A stretch of DNA of 64,000 nt from assembly GCA_036429605.1 (NCBI GenBank), contig CM071589.1:3162001-3226000 (forward strand). The letters are read 5' to 3'. The position numbers and the translations under genes are program-made. This document shows, in pieces, positions 23,801 through 34,644 of the stretch (its first letter is position 1; every line of letters begins with the position of its first letter). Source of the stretch: Cladobotryum mycophilum. Lineage: Eukaryota; Ascomycota; Sordariomycetes; Hypocreales; Hypocreaceae. The notes beneath the pieces are model-generated. The model was not told the origin of the DNA, searched no databases, and saw nothing but the letters and a program-made list of their open reading frames with translations.

Positions 23801-24279
23801 ACTGGCGTAGACGCCCAATCAACCGTCTTAAGTCGTTTAATGTGGTCTGGAAGGCTGTCGTCCATTGGAATTCTGGTCCAGTCAAAAATTGACTTTACAG
23901 GTTGTGACTGGAGCACTTGGTTGGTAAAATCATCCGGATGGCGACGGTCAGTGTCGTAATCTGGATCCATCGCGATTACCGAATCCGCATCCGACTGTTT
24001 TGGTGCAGCATCTCCGAAATAATCTGAAGGGTCAACCATTTCGGCTGAGGGAATGGCTTGTGAAGGTGAGCCCCGGTCACTAGCATGGTACTCGGCCGTG
24101 ATGGTTTCATCCGTAGACTGTAGAGGCGAAACTGTTCTCGCCGAATGATAGGCGACATTTCCGCTCACAAATCTGAACCGGCGCCTCAAGGTAGTCGACA
24201 CCCAGGTGATGGTGCCATACTCGTGGGATGGTGGCGGCGGTGGCGGCTCGGGGTTGTCGGTAAGATTAGTAGGGCCCAT
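20812..24279 (-). CDS. Hybrid histidine kinase (PAS-HisKA-HATPase-REC), intact part
   Basis: The intact frame starts at the ATG at 24279 and encodes 1134 aa once the 63 nt intron 20976-20914 (GTAAGT...TTCAG) is removed. Positions in unspliced numbering: PAS-like/GAF-like sensory region about 125-490; PAS about 525-640; HisKA with FIDITSHEMRNPLS and phosphorylated H670; HATPase_c with N box (LMTNAIKFTQ, about 802), G1 (EDTGSGLG, about 871) and G2 (GGSGLGLF, about 901); receiver domain 990 to the end with the acidic pair in VLIVEDN, phosphoacceptor D1051 in LMDLEMPVMDG, and Lys in VISKPF. The protein would relay phosphate His to Asp and pass it to a Ypd1-type phosphotransfer protein. The true protein probably starts further upstream, in the broken region listed next. 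I cannot assign its Catlett group with confidence. Confidence 0.88.
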   Translation of the reverse strand: MGPTNLTDNPEPPPPPPSHEYGTITWVSTTLRRRFRFVSGNVAYHSARTVSPLQSTDETITAEYHASDRGSPSQAIPSAEMVDPSDYFGDAAPKQSDADSVIAMDPDYDTDRRHPDDFTNQVLQSQPVKSIFDWTRIPMDDSLPDHIKRLKTVDWASTPVGPISEWNSHLRTMTNLVMGTPHPAAMYWGPEYVCFYNTAYIELAGKKHPGLLGLRYVEGWPEIWEHVEPTFKLAWESGQATMKHDNQLFINRNGYLEETFFSWSVIPLLGEDGEVAGIYNPCFENTRRRINERRMLTLREIGERTASASSVSQFWPEVQKGLEYNEFDVPFSLIYSVKDEMESEASSLHSGSLLHSHQLMLEGSPGVPEGHTAAPSTLDLRASEDGFAPYMRQSLSMGGAPVILSQEDGNLPTHLLDGFQWRGFGDPCRMIVIFPVIPTTTAEAVTGFIVLGLNPRRPYDDDYRLFIHLLSRQLATSMASVVLFEEEIRRGQRAAQLAALDRQELSKQLWQRTQEANELEYKFTRMAEFAPVGMFIANGQGHINYCNDMWWQISRHSRSEEIGDAWMDSVRAEDRSTLEATWRRLLEEKVTISVEFRFNCSQEYGDNTIDTWVLMSAFPEKHPDGSLMSIFGCITDISSQKWAEKVQSERREEAVELKRQQENFIDITSHEMRNPLSAILQCVDQIANSISTFAAHADRNEVDNLLDSCLDAANTINLCASHQKRIVDDILTLSKLDSKLLAVTPVDEQPTRVVYHTLKMFESELLAHDIELEFLVDKSFETYGAQWAKLDSSRLRQVLINLMTNAIKFTQGREKRMITVSMCATKDISEITSRGVHYFDRNDNQRTVSMDINNQEEWGDGERINIHCSVEDTGSGLGEQELKLLFQRFQQATPRTHVQYGGSGLGLFISRILTEMQGGQIGVSSQKDLGSKFSFYIQSRKCQNPPAEYEHITPFKIERKMQSPATTTSLQLMSNPPSRTHSDAGSNTLFDVLIVEDNIVNQKVLQRQLRNCGNNTFVANHGREALQTIQRSRFWLGQETQGVDISVILMDLEMPVMDGMTCARKIRELERQGTIISHIPIIAVTAYARPEQIENAKAAGIVSSSVPCLDLNLQYANLFLFQDDVISKPFRIPELIPKIEELVGKYRNLSVSAGA
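20914..20976 (-). other. 63-nt stopless intron in the receiver domain
   Basis: The donor GTAAGT (20976-20971), the branch-like GCTAAT and the acceptor TTTTTCAG define it. Removal joins ...NAKAAGI to DDVISKPF, the normal receiver sequence. Its length is a multiple of three and it contains no stop codon. Confidence 0.85.
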
Positions 24280-25612
24280 GACCCAAGATTTGAATTGGCT
24301 AAAATCACTGGAGATCGCGGGATCGTCGTTCTCGGGGAGAGAAGCTGCTGGAGGCCCTGGGTAGCCCGCAGAGATGCATTGTAGTAGATGATTGGTAGGC
24401 CAGATCGATTGGCGTTTTGAGAATTGGCCAAGTCCACCAAAAAGGTCGGTCTGTCGTCGTTTTCGAGGAGCTCCAGAACCCCAACGCCATGAAGAATTTG
24501 TAGGCCGGGTTGCATGCTACGTACGTCGGTGCTCAATGAAGGGGCTGCGGACAGGTCCATGGAAGATTGCAGACTACCTGGCGTGCTACCTGACACCGCT
24601 GGGCTTGCTGAGCTTGCATTGGCCCTCGGTAACTTTACAGTTGTTACGCTCCCAACCTCTTCTCGAGTACGAGCCAGCATAGCTGTGGCCGCGTCTGACA
24701 CGGGGACGCTCGCAGGCCGAGTGAAGTGTTTTCTCATAGGAGTGTGAGAAAAAAGAGAGGCGAGATTGCACCGTCGAGAGGTAGCGTCATGGGGATGGCA
24801 GGATCAGTACGCATGTCGATTTTTCGGGGTGGCGAGGCCCCTGTTCGGGCCTTTTTAGGAACCGACTCCATTGTGTGGTCCTTGGCCTGAATTGACGAGC
24901 GCTTCCCTATACTATCAAAACGCGGTATCCTCGCAGCAGCTACAGCTTGCTTGAGGCTCTGGGGGCTCAAGTCTGCCAGTGAGTTGGTGTTTACGTCTGC
25001 CAACGATGAAGGACCAACCTGTCCTTCGTGGCTACTATCGGGAAGCCATTGTCCATGCAAGTCGGTTGACAGGCGGCTTGAGTGACCTCGACGTTGACGA
25101 GGGCTAGAAGAGCTGATAGATCCGCCTGAAGTTGCCGTCACCAAAGGCGTTGCAGGAGCGAAGCCTAGAGTTCCGTCACTAGAATCAGTAGCTGGAGCAG
25201 AGACTGATGTTGGAGGAGATGTGGTGGCTGTATTTGAGGCAGAAGCAGAGGCGGAGCCAGAGCCAGAGCCAGAGTGAGCCACGAAGCTGTCGTCCCTCTC
25301 CAGAGGCATGAAGGCGCCGGAAACTCGAGTGAGAGTTTGTGTTGAGAATTGCGACTCGGGATATTGACGGGCACCGTCTGTTGAAAACCAGCCTCGGACG
25401 GTGGGGTTCTTGGAGATGTTGCGCTACCCAGCTTGCTACCCTGCTCGAACTCCAGTAGAGTGGCTTGGGCCTCGGCCAGCTCATACAAGTGCGCAGGCAG
25501 GATCGAGATGAACCGAGGGGCGAGAGTGGATAGGCAAGGTGGATATAGATGGAATGACGAGGTATCCGTCAACCATGTGCGAATCCTTTCCCTACCTTAA
25601 CTTCGGAGGCAT
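24280..25612 (-). pseudogene. Frame-broken N-terminal coding region of the histidine kinase
   Basis: Upstream of the intact frame the coding signal continues but jumps frame. About 25590-25324 reads ...ISILPAHLYELAEAQATLLE; 25318-24755 continues FMPLERDDSFVAH; 24750-24338 continues HFTRPASVPVSDAATAM and LELLENDDRPTFLVDLA; 24334 onward reads ENDDPAISSDFSQFKSW into the intact ATG. The three switches lie at short homopolymers: T3 at 25321-25323, T6 at 24749-24754 and C4 at 24334-24337 (as read on the minus strand). Each is explained by one missing base. No intron with proper GT/AG and phase fits. The first frame has no ATG: the position that would suit a start is TTG (25572), and the nearby ATGs at 25576 and 25612 are in another frame. 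Either the assembly dropped bases or the N-terminus is decaying. Confidence 0.6.
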
Positions 25613-26233
25613 ACGGCGCTCTGGGCTGGTAACGACGGAAGAGAGGGTAAGGCCTGTATGGAGGCGTGGCGGGAACGGTATGAGATGTGAGGATGAGTTT
25701 GCGATATGGTCGGGTAATGTCCAAAGACCATTGAAGCCACCAATAATAACTTGATGAAACGAGATTTGGCGGGGGAGCTTTGCTGGTACGGACCCAAAGA
25801 TGTAAGACGAGACGTGAACAAAGAAAGGAGGATACTTTTTTCTTTTTTCGAGCCTGTTGGTGAGCGAGCTGTCACCGCGTGCTCTATGCCTCGGGGGGTT
25901 TTTTTTGGTGATGGAAGCTCAACAGCGAGAGCCGCTGGGATAGTGGTAGACCTAGAGGCTTGGGGGGAGGGGTTGGCAAAGTGGTCCCGACAGTGAGGTT
26001 CGGTTGTTGGTGTGTGCCAGGGAAAGCTGAAGGCTTTAAGATGGCAGCGTGTGGGGATTAGACAGATGAATGGGATCGTAACAAGCGAGCAAGGAGACAA
26101 GCAAGCAGGCTAGGCAAGACAAAACCAGACCAGGCTAGGGTGTGTATGAGTTTGGCGAGGGAAAGGCGACAATAATGGAGCTGTCTCGTTGGTGTACAGA
26201 TTAGAGGTACGCAACGACAAACCTTGTCTGTTT

Positions 26234-26260
26234 CTGCTGCTGCTGCTGCTGCTGCTGCTG
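26234..26260. repeat. (CTG)9 trinucleotide repeat
   Basis: Nine perfect CTG units in intergenic DNA; not in any frame that I accept as coding. Confidence 0.95.
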
Positions 26261-26285
26261 GGGGAACGCCCAAACCAAGATCAAA

Positions 26286-26372
26286 GACCAAGACCTAGAC
26301 CAAGACCAAGACCACACACACCTTGGGACACACCGGCTACCGGGTCGGACTGGATTGGATTGGATTGGACCT
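26286..26372. repeat. (GACCAA)n and (GGATT)n tandem repeats
   Basis: An imperfect hexamer array GACCAA/GACCTA at 26286-26312, then a short pentamer array GGATT at about 26347-26367. Confidence 0.85.
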
Positions 26373-26516
26373 GGGCCTGGACCTAGTACAGGATTAATAA
26401 GAGGAAGGGGTAGGAGGAGAATGGAAGAGAGAGAGGAGCTCGTTGTACTAGAGAAGTTGAACTATGTAGCGTAGCAGCAAGCAAAAGAGAGAAAGAGGGA
26501 GCTCTGGGTCTCCAAT

Positions 26517-26550
26517 CCCAGTCCCAGTCCCAGTCCCAGTCCCAAATCCC
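26517..26550. repeat. (CCCAGT)n hexamer repeat
   Basis: Five to six near-perfect CCCAGT units; degenerate copies continue to about 26580. Confidence 0.93.
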
Positions 26551-26632
26551 AATTCTATCCCAGTTCCAGTCCCGGTTCCAGTGGAAGTGCGTGAGTGGGG
26601 GGTCTGTCCCAGTTGAAAGCGTGGCCCGTGGT

Positions 26633-26690
26633 TGTGGACGTGGATGTCAATGTGGATGTGGACGTGGATGTGGATGTGGATGTGGTTGCG
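26633..26690. repeat. (GTGGAT)n hexamer repeat
   Basis: About nine units of GTGGAT/GTGGAC/GTCAAT, imperfect. On the other strand it would read as Thr/Ser repeats, but no gene is supported. Confidence 0.9.
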
Positions 26691-27133
26691 GATGGGACGA
26701 GAATGTGGATGGAAGCGGCGATCCGCCGCGCATCACTTTTTTGCACCTAGTGATTGGCCATTAGTGCCCGTCGTATCTTATTCATACTGTACGTAGCGTG
26801 TTGCACCAGTGCCTTACGGGTGCTCTAGTCAGCGGAATTAGAGGGTGCACCGTACAGTCTACGGAAGGTAGCGACACACTGTCTTTTAGCAGTCTTGGCA
26901 ACCCGAAATATCTTTGGCACAGGGACACTTCCTTTCAACCAACCCTTTTCGCGGTGCTGCACCAGGTATCAGGTATTCCCCGTAGAGAGTCTGGATATCA
27001 AGGATATTTTGCGAAATCGCGGTCCCAACCAATCGACGAGTTACGGAGGAGTTTCTCCGCACCAGCAGCTCGAGATGGAAAGGGAATGTACTCCGTACCC
27101 GTCGCCAATTCCCATGGCCTGGCTGGTAGGGGT

Positions 27134-27159
27134 CTGGCATAGCATGGCATGGCATGGCA
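27134..27159. repeat. (GGCAT)n pentamer repeat
   Basis: Five GGCAT units in tandem, the first followed by one variant base. Confidence 0.9.
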
Positions 27160-30100
27160 TGACAAGACGCGGCATGTGAACGATTGCGCCCGAAATCCTT
27201 GATTTACGAGAAGCATCTCCGCTAGCAGTGCATGCATGCATATAGACGTGTCTGTCGAGATGTCGACAAAAGAGGACAATGGGCGTTGGCCACTTTTGGG
27301 TGAGTTTGTTGGTAAGCAGAGAAATCCCATCTGCCCTGGGACAGGAAGGGACGGACGGATGCATCCATTCAACCGCTTGCACGGTGTCTCTCTTCCCTCA
27401 TGCTGTTCATAAGAACAAGGCAATTTTAATCGCTGCACAACCTTGGGCATAACATATTTTGTACATTTGGTATTCCCAAAACAAAAAGTACGGAGTACTT
27501 GTACAAGCACAGAGTATGAGACTTCAAGCTTCAAGGCTCAGAGTCACGCTCGTCCGCTCGCCCCACGACGCCTGTAGACTCGGTCTAGACCTCTCGATAT
27601 TACCCTCCAAGACAAGGGCATAAACGCTAGTCTCTTGCTGGTCTAATTGATCGACCTTTGAATAGCAAAAAGACCTCTTGGGCAGAGCGTTTGAGAAGGC
27701 TTGGACGCCCTGACAATCCAACACCACGTGCTACCCATCCTTCACTGTGGTATTCGAGAAACCCATTGACCTCACCTTTTCTCCTAGTATAAATCAACAC
27801 ATACCGATCCAAGGGTTCGTGCAGTGCCGTTCCGGCCCGAGCAGGTAAAGACCACTGTGCATTTCTATTGCACGTACCAAGGCGCATCGTCCATTGGTGT
27901 GGAGGTAACGAATCGGCCATCTATCCATTCAACGATGGGATGGGATGGGATGGGCATGGCGTGGGATGCTTCGCATAACAATGCGTGGCTCGGGGGGCTT
28001 GTGATCCGTGTACAAGTACAAGTAATACGGCTCGCGCCAAGTGCCCCATACCTTTACTTGAAAGAAGAAAGCAAGAGAAGCGAAACGAAAGTCGACTCCC
28101 AAGTTTGCACCATGACTTGTTTATGTACCTACTACTCCGTACTCCGTAGCATGAGAAGAATCAAGACATTCTTCTCTCTCCTTGTGGGTCTTGCAGATTA
28201 CTTTATCTCTCTTGTCCCGAGATGCTCTGTGCGTACGTGGTATTTGTCCATCGTGAATCTTCACTGCTCATCAGCCAGAACTTTCTGCTTTTCCCATCTA
28301 TCGGCAATAGGAACAACAGTTTGTTTGTAGTGAGCAAGTAACACAAAGGACCAGTCGAGGCCGATCCATGAAGCTTGGCAGCATTAATCTTTTCCCTTAT
28401 TTATTTTTTCGTGGCCCGCTGGCCAGTCTTATCGTCATGACACCAAGCCGTCGACCGTTCTCGAAGCCACCACACGGATGCGTAAGACTATTGATAAAAT
28501 ATATCCGTCGGCCGCTGTCCGTCCTCCGTACTCGTACGAATACCTGCGTTGGAACTGGAAAGTTCTCGGCCGGCGGGGGTTTTTACCGACGAGCTCACAT
28601 GCTTGTCCAAGACGCAGGTTTTACTTGTACATAGTAAACTGGGGTTGGGTGGCGACCACTGCCGGAGGCGGTCTTTGTTGTTGTCTGTGATTCTCTGTTC
28701 GCTAAACCCACCCACCCACCATGATGACCACAAGTGCAGTAGCAGATGACAGTTGTCTATTGTGCGACCATATGATGACTATGCATACTATGTATGCATT
28801 GTCCCAGTAGAGGGTGTTGGATCTGAATATACTCGGAGAATCAGAGGAATCAAAAGCCAAGCTCTTGGGAAACTATCGTCAACAATACGTGTAGCTGCTC
28901 TTGATAGTCTGAACGAAGGGGCGGTTCTTACGTATGGCGCATCCATTCTCTGGTCCTGGTGGAATCAATTAAACCAGTCATCCCTTCAGCCTTAAACCGG
29001 CAAACCGAACCACCGGATCTCCGGGGAAAAGTGACGTATCTAAGGTAACGTTATTTCGTGGCAGTATCCACGATAAAAGTGGTGTGTTTGTTAGAATGAT
29101 GGACGATGGGCTACTATGGAGTTGATTACTAGTACGAGTAGTAAACAAGACTGAGGCACTGGATTCCTTGTTGGTGGATAATTTTTGTTGTATGCCTCAG
29201 TGTGCCGAGAGAGAGGGGGAATAAAGCTTACTCCGCCTTCCGATGCAAAATGGAATGTGCACAGGCAGGACGGGGCAGGAACAAGGTGCAACAAGATGCA
29301 ACAAGAATACCTCAGGCAGAAAGTCAAAATGAAAGGAAGTCATCACCAAATCATACGCAAGAGAAACAAGACAAAACCCTGCAACGTCATCAAGTCCGTT
29401 GTTCAGCTTGCATTGAAACGAACGCAAATTCTCCCATCGGAGGATCAGACTGACTGGGGGCCGAAACAAGGCAATAGATACCCTGCGCGGCAGATGGCGT
29501 CTGACTTTTGTTGGCGCAGGCAGTTTACAGAACCGGGGCGACGAAGAAAAACCTCGAGATCCATGGATGCCTTTGCTGATGTTGCTTCCTTCATATGCAA
29601 CATCATCTTGAGACGCTCTGCGACAAAGACAAATACCATCACCAACAATGCTTCTTGGTTCGGAACAGATGGCCCCAAATCTAGCCAGACAAGCAGACTG
29701 GGCTGCCGCTGAAGGAGGCCTGCATCAATCCTGGTCTATTCTCCCATGCACGGCACCGGCACATCACACGAGGGCGACATCCTCTCCACTTGATTGGCCA
29801 GCACCATGAAAGCCAACCACCGGGCCGTCCAATCGAGCACCGCGTCCTTCGATCTGGGCGCTTAAAACATTCAGGGCTCTTGTCAAACGCGAGCTTCTAT
29901 TGGCCAGGCGTTTCGTGGCACTCATAATGGCCCGTTCATGGACCACTGATGGCTCGAGATGGCTCAAGCTCCCTGGTATGCAGCCCAATCGACCGTCTAA
30001 CAGGTTCGACGCCCGCCATTCTCCCCACCTCTTGGCCGCCCATGCGTATCCCTAATGGCATCCTACCGTCTCTCTCCTCGCTTTAAACGCTGTGCAGCCC

Positions 30101-30415
30101 CCAATTACTTTGCGCTGCGGCCGTCGTTGAGCCTCTTGAATCAGCTTCACTGACTGACCTGTTGCGACGACGAATCGTTGACGGCGACGACTTCCCTGAT
30201 GGTAGCGTCTTGCAATTTCTTACTCGACCATTGATTGCTTTATTTATTCATTTTATGCAGCACAAATACGTCCCAGTCGGACGGTTCGAGAACAGTTCGG
30301 AGGAGCAGGCCTCGCTACCGAATTCGTCTTTTTTTCCATCCTTCATCCCTCGTTTTTCGACCAGCCAACCATCCGATCCCTCTTTTACGCAGCGAGAGAG
30401 CGACAGGATTGCGAA

Positions 30416-31362
30416 ATGTCCATCTCAAAGACACCGATAGGGACTTATCGCCTCCTCAAGCGCAAATGGCCCACGACGGCATTGAGGACCACGCGTTGGT
30501 TGATGCTAGTAGAATTCATTGGCTTGGTTCCTCTTCTTGTCATCTTTGGCCTTGCCCAGCCAGACTTGTACCGCACCACCATGTGGCAGATTGGCTTCGA
30601 CAATCACCTCAACTCCAATCCAAACATGGTTCTCTACGCCTACGCCAACCACCGCCCCTTGCCAGAAATACCATTCATTTGGTCGCGAAAGTGAGTTTAA
30701 ACACACGCCTTCTTGGCTGGGCAAATACATTGCACCGAATTCATGCTAACAGCCATGACCAGGTTGACTGATTTCAACGTCGCCATCTCTGTCATTTCGC
30801 TCTTCTTTCTCTTAGCCAAGCTCATGGCCATTATCATGAAGCTGTGGTACCCGATCTTTGCCACGATTATCAACATCGGTATGATCGCCCTCTTCACCGT
30901 GAGCGTCTACGGCCAAATTGGCCCCGACTACGCCGATCCACGATATCCTTCCCCGGCTGCATGGTACTTCAGATACGGCTGTGGGCTGGCTAGGCCGAGT
31001 GGCAACTATACCAACTGTCAGATTGCGCAGAGTTCACTTTTCATCACTCTGTATATGTTGTAAGTCTACATTCAGGTTTTACAAGTACTTGACATGACGC
31101 TAACGAGCTGTGTTTTAGTGTTGTCTATTTGATTAACTTTGGCTTCTGCCTTTGGGCCATGTGGCCGAACAAAGCCAACGATATCGACGAAGATGAGGAA
31201 GATCGTGAATCCAACTATTCCGAGCCCAAGAACATGGAGATGCAAGGACTGGGGTCGCCAACGACGGGAGGAATTTTCCCTTATACGCCACGAACTCAGG
31301 CTTTCCACACACTTAATCGGGATCTGCCTTTACGAGAGCCAGAGGCGCCCAAATTTGGCTAG
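30416..31362 (+). CDS. Predicted four-TM fungal membrane protein
   Basis: Three exons, 30416-30690, 30763-31059 and 31119-31362, encode 271 aa. Donors GTGAGT and GTAAGT and CTAAC branch sites are clear. Four hydrophobic segments lie at about 29-47, 98-117, 119-144 and 183-206. The loop between segments 1 and 2 contains the polar sequence around MWQIGFDNHLNSN and HRPLPEIPFIW; the loop between 3 and 4 holds two cysteines (CGLARP and NYTNCQI) and an N-glycosylation sequon N-Y-T. The C-terminal 60 residues are acidic and cytoplasm-like (DIDEDEEDRES). The topology is tetraspan and resembles MARVEL or SUR7-type proteins in plan only; I do not recognise the family. Confidence 0.85.
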
Positions 31363-32100
31363 GCCAAGCCTCGTTACGAATTAGAATTGGGAGCAGCAGC
31401 AACGCCGCTGGATAGTATGGGAGTTAACTGTATGATTTTGGTCCTTTGGCGTTGAAGGGTGGGACGATTGTCTGGGACGGTTTGATATCACCTGATGATG
31501 CGATGGACTGCGACCTTGCGGGCTATTTTGGGACAGCAAGAATCTGTCTGCCAGAACAGCACGCAATATATCTTATTGGCCAATGCCCTGGTCGCGAATG
31601 TTTTGCTAGTATAATATATGCATTCGAACAGCAAACTGCAAGCGTCCCTTGTTCCGGCATGGTTTCATGTGCATCGTTGCATATAATGCATGATTGAGTA
31701 TGAGTATGGACCCAGCTACCTAGTAGGTATATGTAAGAAGTCCGTCCCGGCATTTGTAATGCATGTCCAGTCCCGCGAACACACCCGATGCTGGCCGCTG
31801 TCGGCGGTCAGATCCTGTGGATAACCTAGGATAAGTTGAACAAGGAAGCTACCTTTACCCCACCAACATCTTGGGATGTTACCCCATAAGCTCTCCAGGG
31901 CTCCCACTTCACCAGGACGTCACCATTGACATCAGGTAATCAACACCATCCATCTCATCCTTTTCTACCCGAGGCCAATGTGGTGCCAATGCATCTCCTC
32001 CACCGTTTTCCTCCCAATCAAGTGACCTCCTTCTAGAGAGCACAGACAAATTATAATTCCGAGGTGTCTGTTTTTTTCTTCGTTCCCCGCATTCAAACCC
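31363..32100. other. Intergenic, SSADH promoter region
   Basis: Holds the 3' flank of the membrane protein gene and the promoter of the dehydrogenase. No other feature seen. Confidence 0.5.
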
Positions 32101-33853
32101 ATGGCATTGCTTCGCAGAGTTGCTGCTCCAACATTGCGCTTCTCTCTAGGTGTATCATCGATATTGATCAGAAGAGCTTCAACCATGGCTCCCACGGTGA
32201 GTTGATATGTTGGCGGCCTCTTTATAGCTCGGTATGAGCTAATTATCTTCTTCTTATATAGCTCAAAGATCCCTCCCTGCTCAAGCAGGACGTCTGCTAC
32301 GTCAATGGCGAATGGATTCCTGCCAAATCCGGCAAGACATTCAAAGTCCACGGTTTGTCCAAATCCATACAGACTCCCATTGTTTGACACTCGGTAGCTG
32401 ACTCTGCACACAGACCCGGCGACAGGCGAACTTGTCGGTACCTGCGCTGAATTCGATGGTGATGACACTCAGTCGGCCATCACAGCCGCCGGAGAGGCAT
32501 TCAAGACCTTCCGTACCACAACAGGCCGCGAGCGCGCCAAGATCCTTCGCAAGTGGTTCGATCTCATGACTGAAAACTCGGACGATATCGCCAAGCTTAT
32601 TACCTGGGAGAACGGCAAGCCCTTTGCTGATGCCAAGGGTGAGGCTACTTATGCCGCCAACTTTTTTGAGTGGTTCAGTGAGGAGGCGCCTCGCACATAT
32701 GGTGACACTATTCCTGCCACCGTTCCTGGAAATCGAGTTTGGACAGTCAAGGAACCTGTCGGTGTCTGTGGTCTTATTACACCGTATGTGAATGAAAATT
32801 GTGTGGTGTGAATTCCGTGTGATCTAACGACCGCTTAGATGGAATTTCCCTGCCGCCATGATCACGAGAAAGATTGGCCCTGCCCTGGCTGCCGGTTGCA
32901 CCGTTGTCTGCAAAGCCCCCGGCGAGACCCCATTCACGGCTCTTGCTCTCGCTGAGCTGGCCCACAGGGCTGGTATCCCCAAGGGTGTTGTTAACATCGT
33001 TACTACACACGAGAATATGGTCAAGGTTGGTGAGGTGCTCACTACTCACCCCACCATCAAGAAGGTTTCTTTCACAGGATCGACTGGAGTCGGTAAGCTT
33101 CTGATGAAGCAATCTTCCAGCACCCTCAAGAAACTGTCTCTCGAGCTCGGCGGAAATGCTCCTTTTATTGTCTTTGATGACGCTGATGTGGATGCTGCTG
33201 TTGCCGGAGCCATCTCTTCCAAGTTCCGATCCTCAGGCCAGACTTGCGTATGCGCCAACCGCATTTATGTACAGGAAGGCATCTACGAGGAGTTTACAAA
33301 GAAGTTTACCGAAAAAGTTAGCGAGTTCAAGATGGGCAATGGCTTCGGCGAGGGCATTACCCATGGCCCTCTCATCCATGACCGTGCCGTCGCCAAGGTT
33401 GAGGCCCATGTGCAGGACGCTGTCAAGAAGGGCGGCAAAATTCTTATCGGTGGTCAGCGATTGCCCGATGTCGGATCCAACTTCTTTGAGCTTACTGTTC
33501 TCCGTGATATGACAACGGAGATGGCCATTGCCACCGAGGAGACATTTGGCCCCGTGGCTGGTCTCTTCCCCTTCAAGACAGAAGCCGATGTTGTCAAGAT
33601 GGCGAATGCCTCTGAGGTTGGATTGGCCGGCTACTTTTACTCTCGCGACCTGGAGCGTGTCTACCGTGTTGCCGAGGCTTTGGAGACAGGAATGGTTGGT
33701 GTCAACACTGGTATTCTCTCTGATCCCGCATCGCCATTCGGGGGAGTCAAGGAGAGTGGGTTTGGCAGAGAAGGTTCCAAGTATGGTATCGCCGAGTACC
33801 AAATCACCAAGATGATTACCTTTGGCGGTATGGGCAAGCCTCTACAGAGCTAA
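32101..33853 (+). CDS. Succinate-semialdehyde dehydrogenase
   Basis: Four exons, 32101-32196, 32262-32352, 32414-32783 and 32839-33853, encode 523 aa. The enzyme oxidises succinic semialdehyde to succinate with NAD(P)+, the last step of the GABA shunt. Recognisable aldehyde dehydrogenase motifs: TPWNFP rebuilt over the last splice junction, FTGSTGVGK for cofactor, general base E288 in LELGGNAPF, and nucleophile C322 in SSGQTCVCANR, a signature of the SSADH branch. The C-terminus ...PFGGVKESGFGREGSKYGI is typical. Exon 1 encodes an Arg/Ser-rich mitochondrial presequence and ends ASTM29APT; initiation at M29 would remove the presequence. One donor (GTTTGT) is non-consensus but restores VHDPATGELVG. 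Confidence 0.93.
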
Positions 33854-34541
33854 ATTCCAATACATCAGTTGCCTGATCGAACAATGCATGGAAGATGATA
33901 ATAAAATGAGAGATGGAAATTTGAGACCACTCGGATAGCGGTCGCTAGATATCGTATATACAATGAGTCGCTGAGATGGCCAAGTGCAACAGAATCTCCA
34001 ATTCTTGCGAAATGAGCATGCTTTCTATGGAGATGTTGAACAAAACTGTGGTTGAATCTGTCTTATAGGGGAATTGCTCCAGAATAGCGGCATTAGACGC
34101 ATCGTATGGGGCGGCATGGCTATATCGGGTTATATAGATGTTATCAACTTATAGATTCTATACCTGCTCCCCGATGAAAATTAGCCGTAGAAACAATAAC
34201 TAGGCAGGGCTCAAGCCTTTGTCCCCCACTAGAATATTTGCTTTGCTTCCTAGAGGAAAGGGTTTGCCAAGGGCATTGGTGAGACGTACGGTTATTCATT
34301 GCCATGGCTATTCCTCTGGCAGTAATGTAGGCATTATTAGTTCTTGCGGCTCATCCTATTTGCTTATGGCCGCTCTCCGAAACACCTCGGACGATGAAGT
34401 TCTCATATCATACGTACCAGGTAGTTCAGCATTTGATATATTCCTTGTTACCGGTCTCGTCGATGTTTGCTACTGACCAAACATCTAGGCTACATAATTA
34501 AAGACAAACGACCTCAGTCCAACAAGAACCTGAAAAGGTTA
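33854..34541. other. Intergenic between SSADH and tRNA-Val
   Basis: 3' flank of the dehydrogenase gene and tRNA upstream sequence; nothing else recognisable. Confidence 0.5.
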
Positions 34542-34635
34542 GGTCGTGTAGTACAGTGGTTAGTACGTTTGTCTTACAATGAGTAAAAGCTCAAGTGATC
34601 ACAAAAGGTCGCAGGTTCGATCCCTGCCACGATCA
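34542..34635 (+). tRNA. tRNA-Val (UAC) with 21-nt intron
   Basis: The acceptor arms GGTCGTG and CACGATC pair (one G-U), followed by discriminator A34635. D arm GTAC/GTAC, anticodon stem TTTGT/ACAAA, T arm GCAGG-TTCGATC-CCTGC. The loop C-T-TAC-A gives anticodon TAC at 34575-34577. An intron of 21 nt (34579-34599) sits one base 3' of the anticodon, the standard place for nuclear tRNA introns. Confidence 0.93.
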
Positions 34636-34639
34636 TTTC

Positions 34640-34644
34640 TTTTT
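34640..34644 (+). terminator. Pol III T-run after tRNA-Val
   Basis: TTTTT begins five bases after the tRNA end, as expected of a Pol III terminator. Confidence 0.75.

Larger units (their letters stand above)
25613..30415. other. Intergenic region, repeat-rich
   Basis: About 4.8 kb between the divergent histidine kinase and four-TM protein genes. Next to the kinase start the minus strand is pyrimidine-rich. The middle holds many short tandem repeats (listed separately) and four to five copies of TACTCCGTA/TACGGAGTA. About 30100-30415 is the leader of the four-TM gene, with a possible untranslated intron from GTAGCG near 30203 to ATGCAG near 30258. I find no coding exon. Confidence 0.5.

Noticed and set aside
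24330..24760. Programmed -1 ribosomal frameshifting as explanation of the kinase frame switches
   Set aside because: Only the T6 site is even roughly slippery; the other two have no slippery heptamer, and three successive frameshift events in one mRNA would be unprecedented.
26555..26746. Ser/Thr-repeat open frame on the minus strand
   Set aside because: Simply the translation of the GTGGAT hexamer array; no gene signals.
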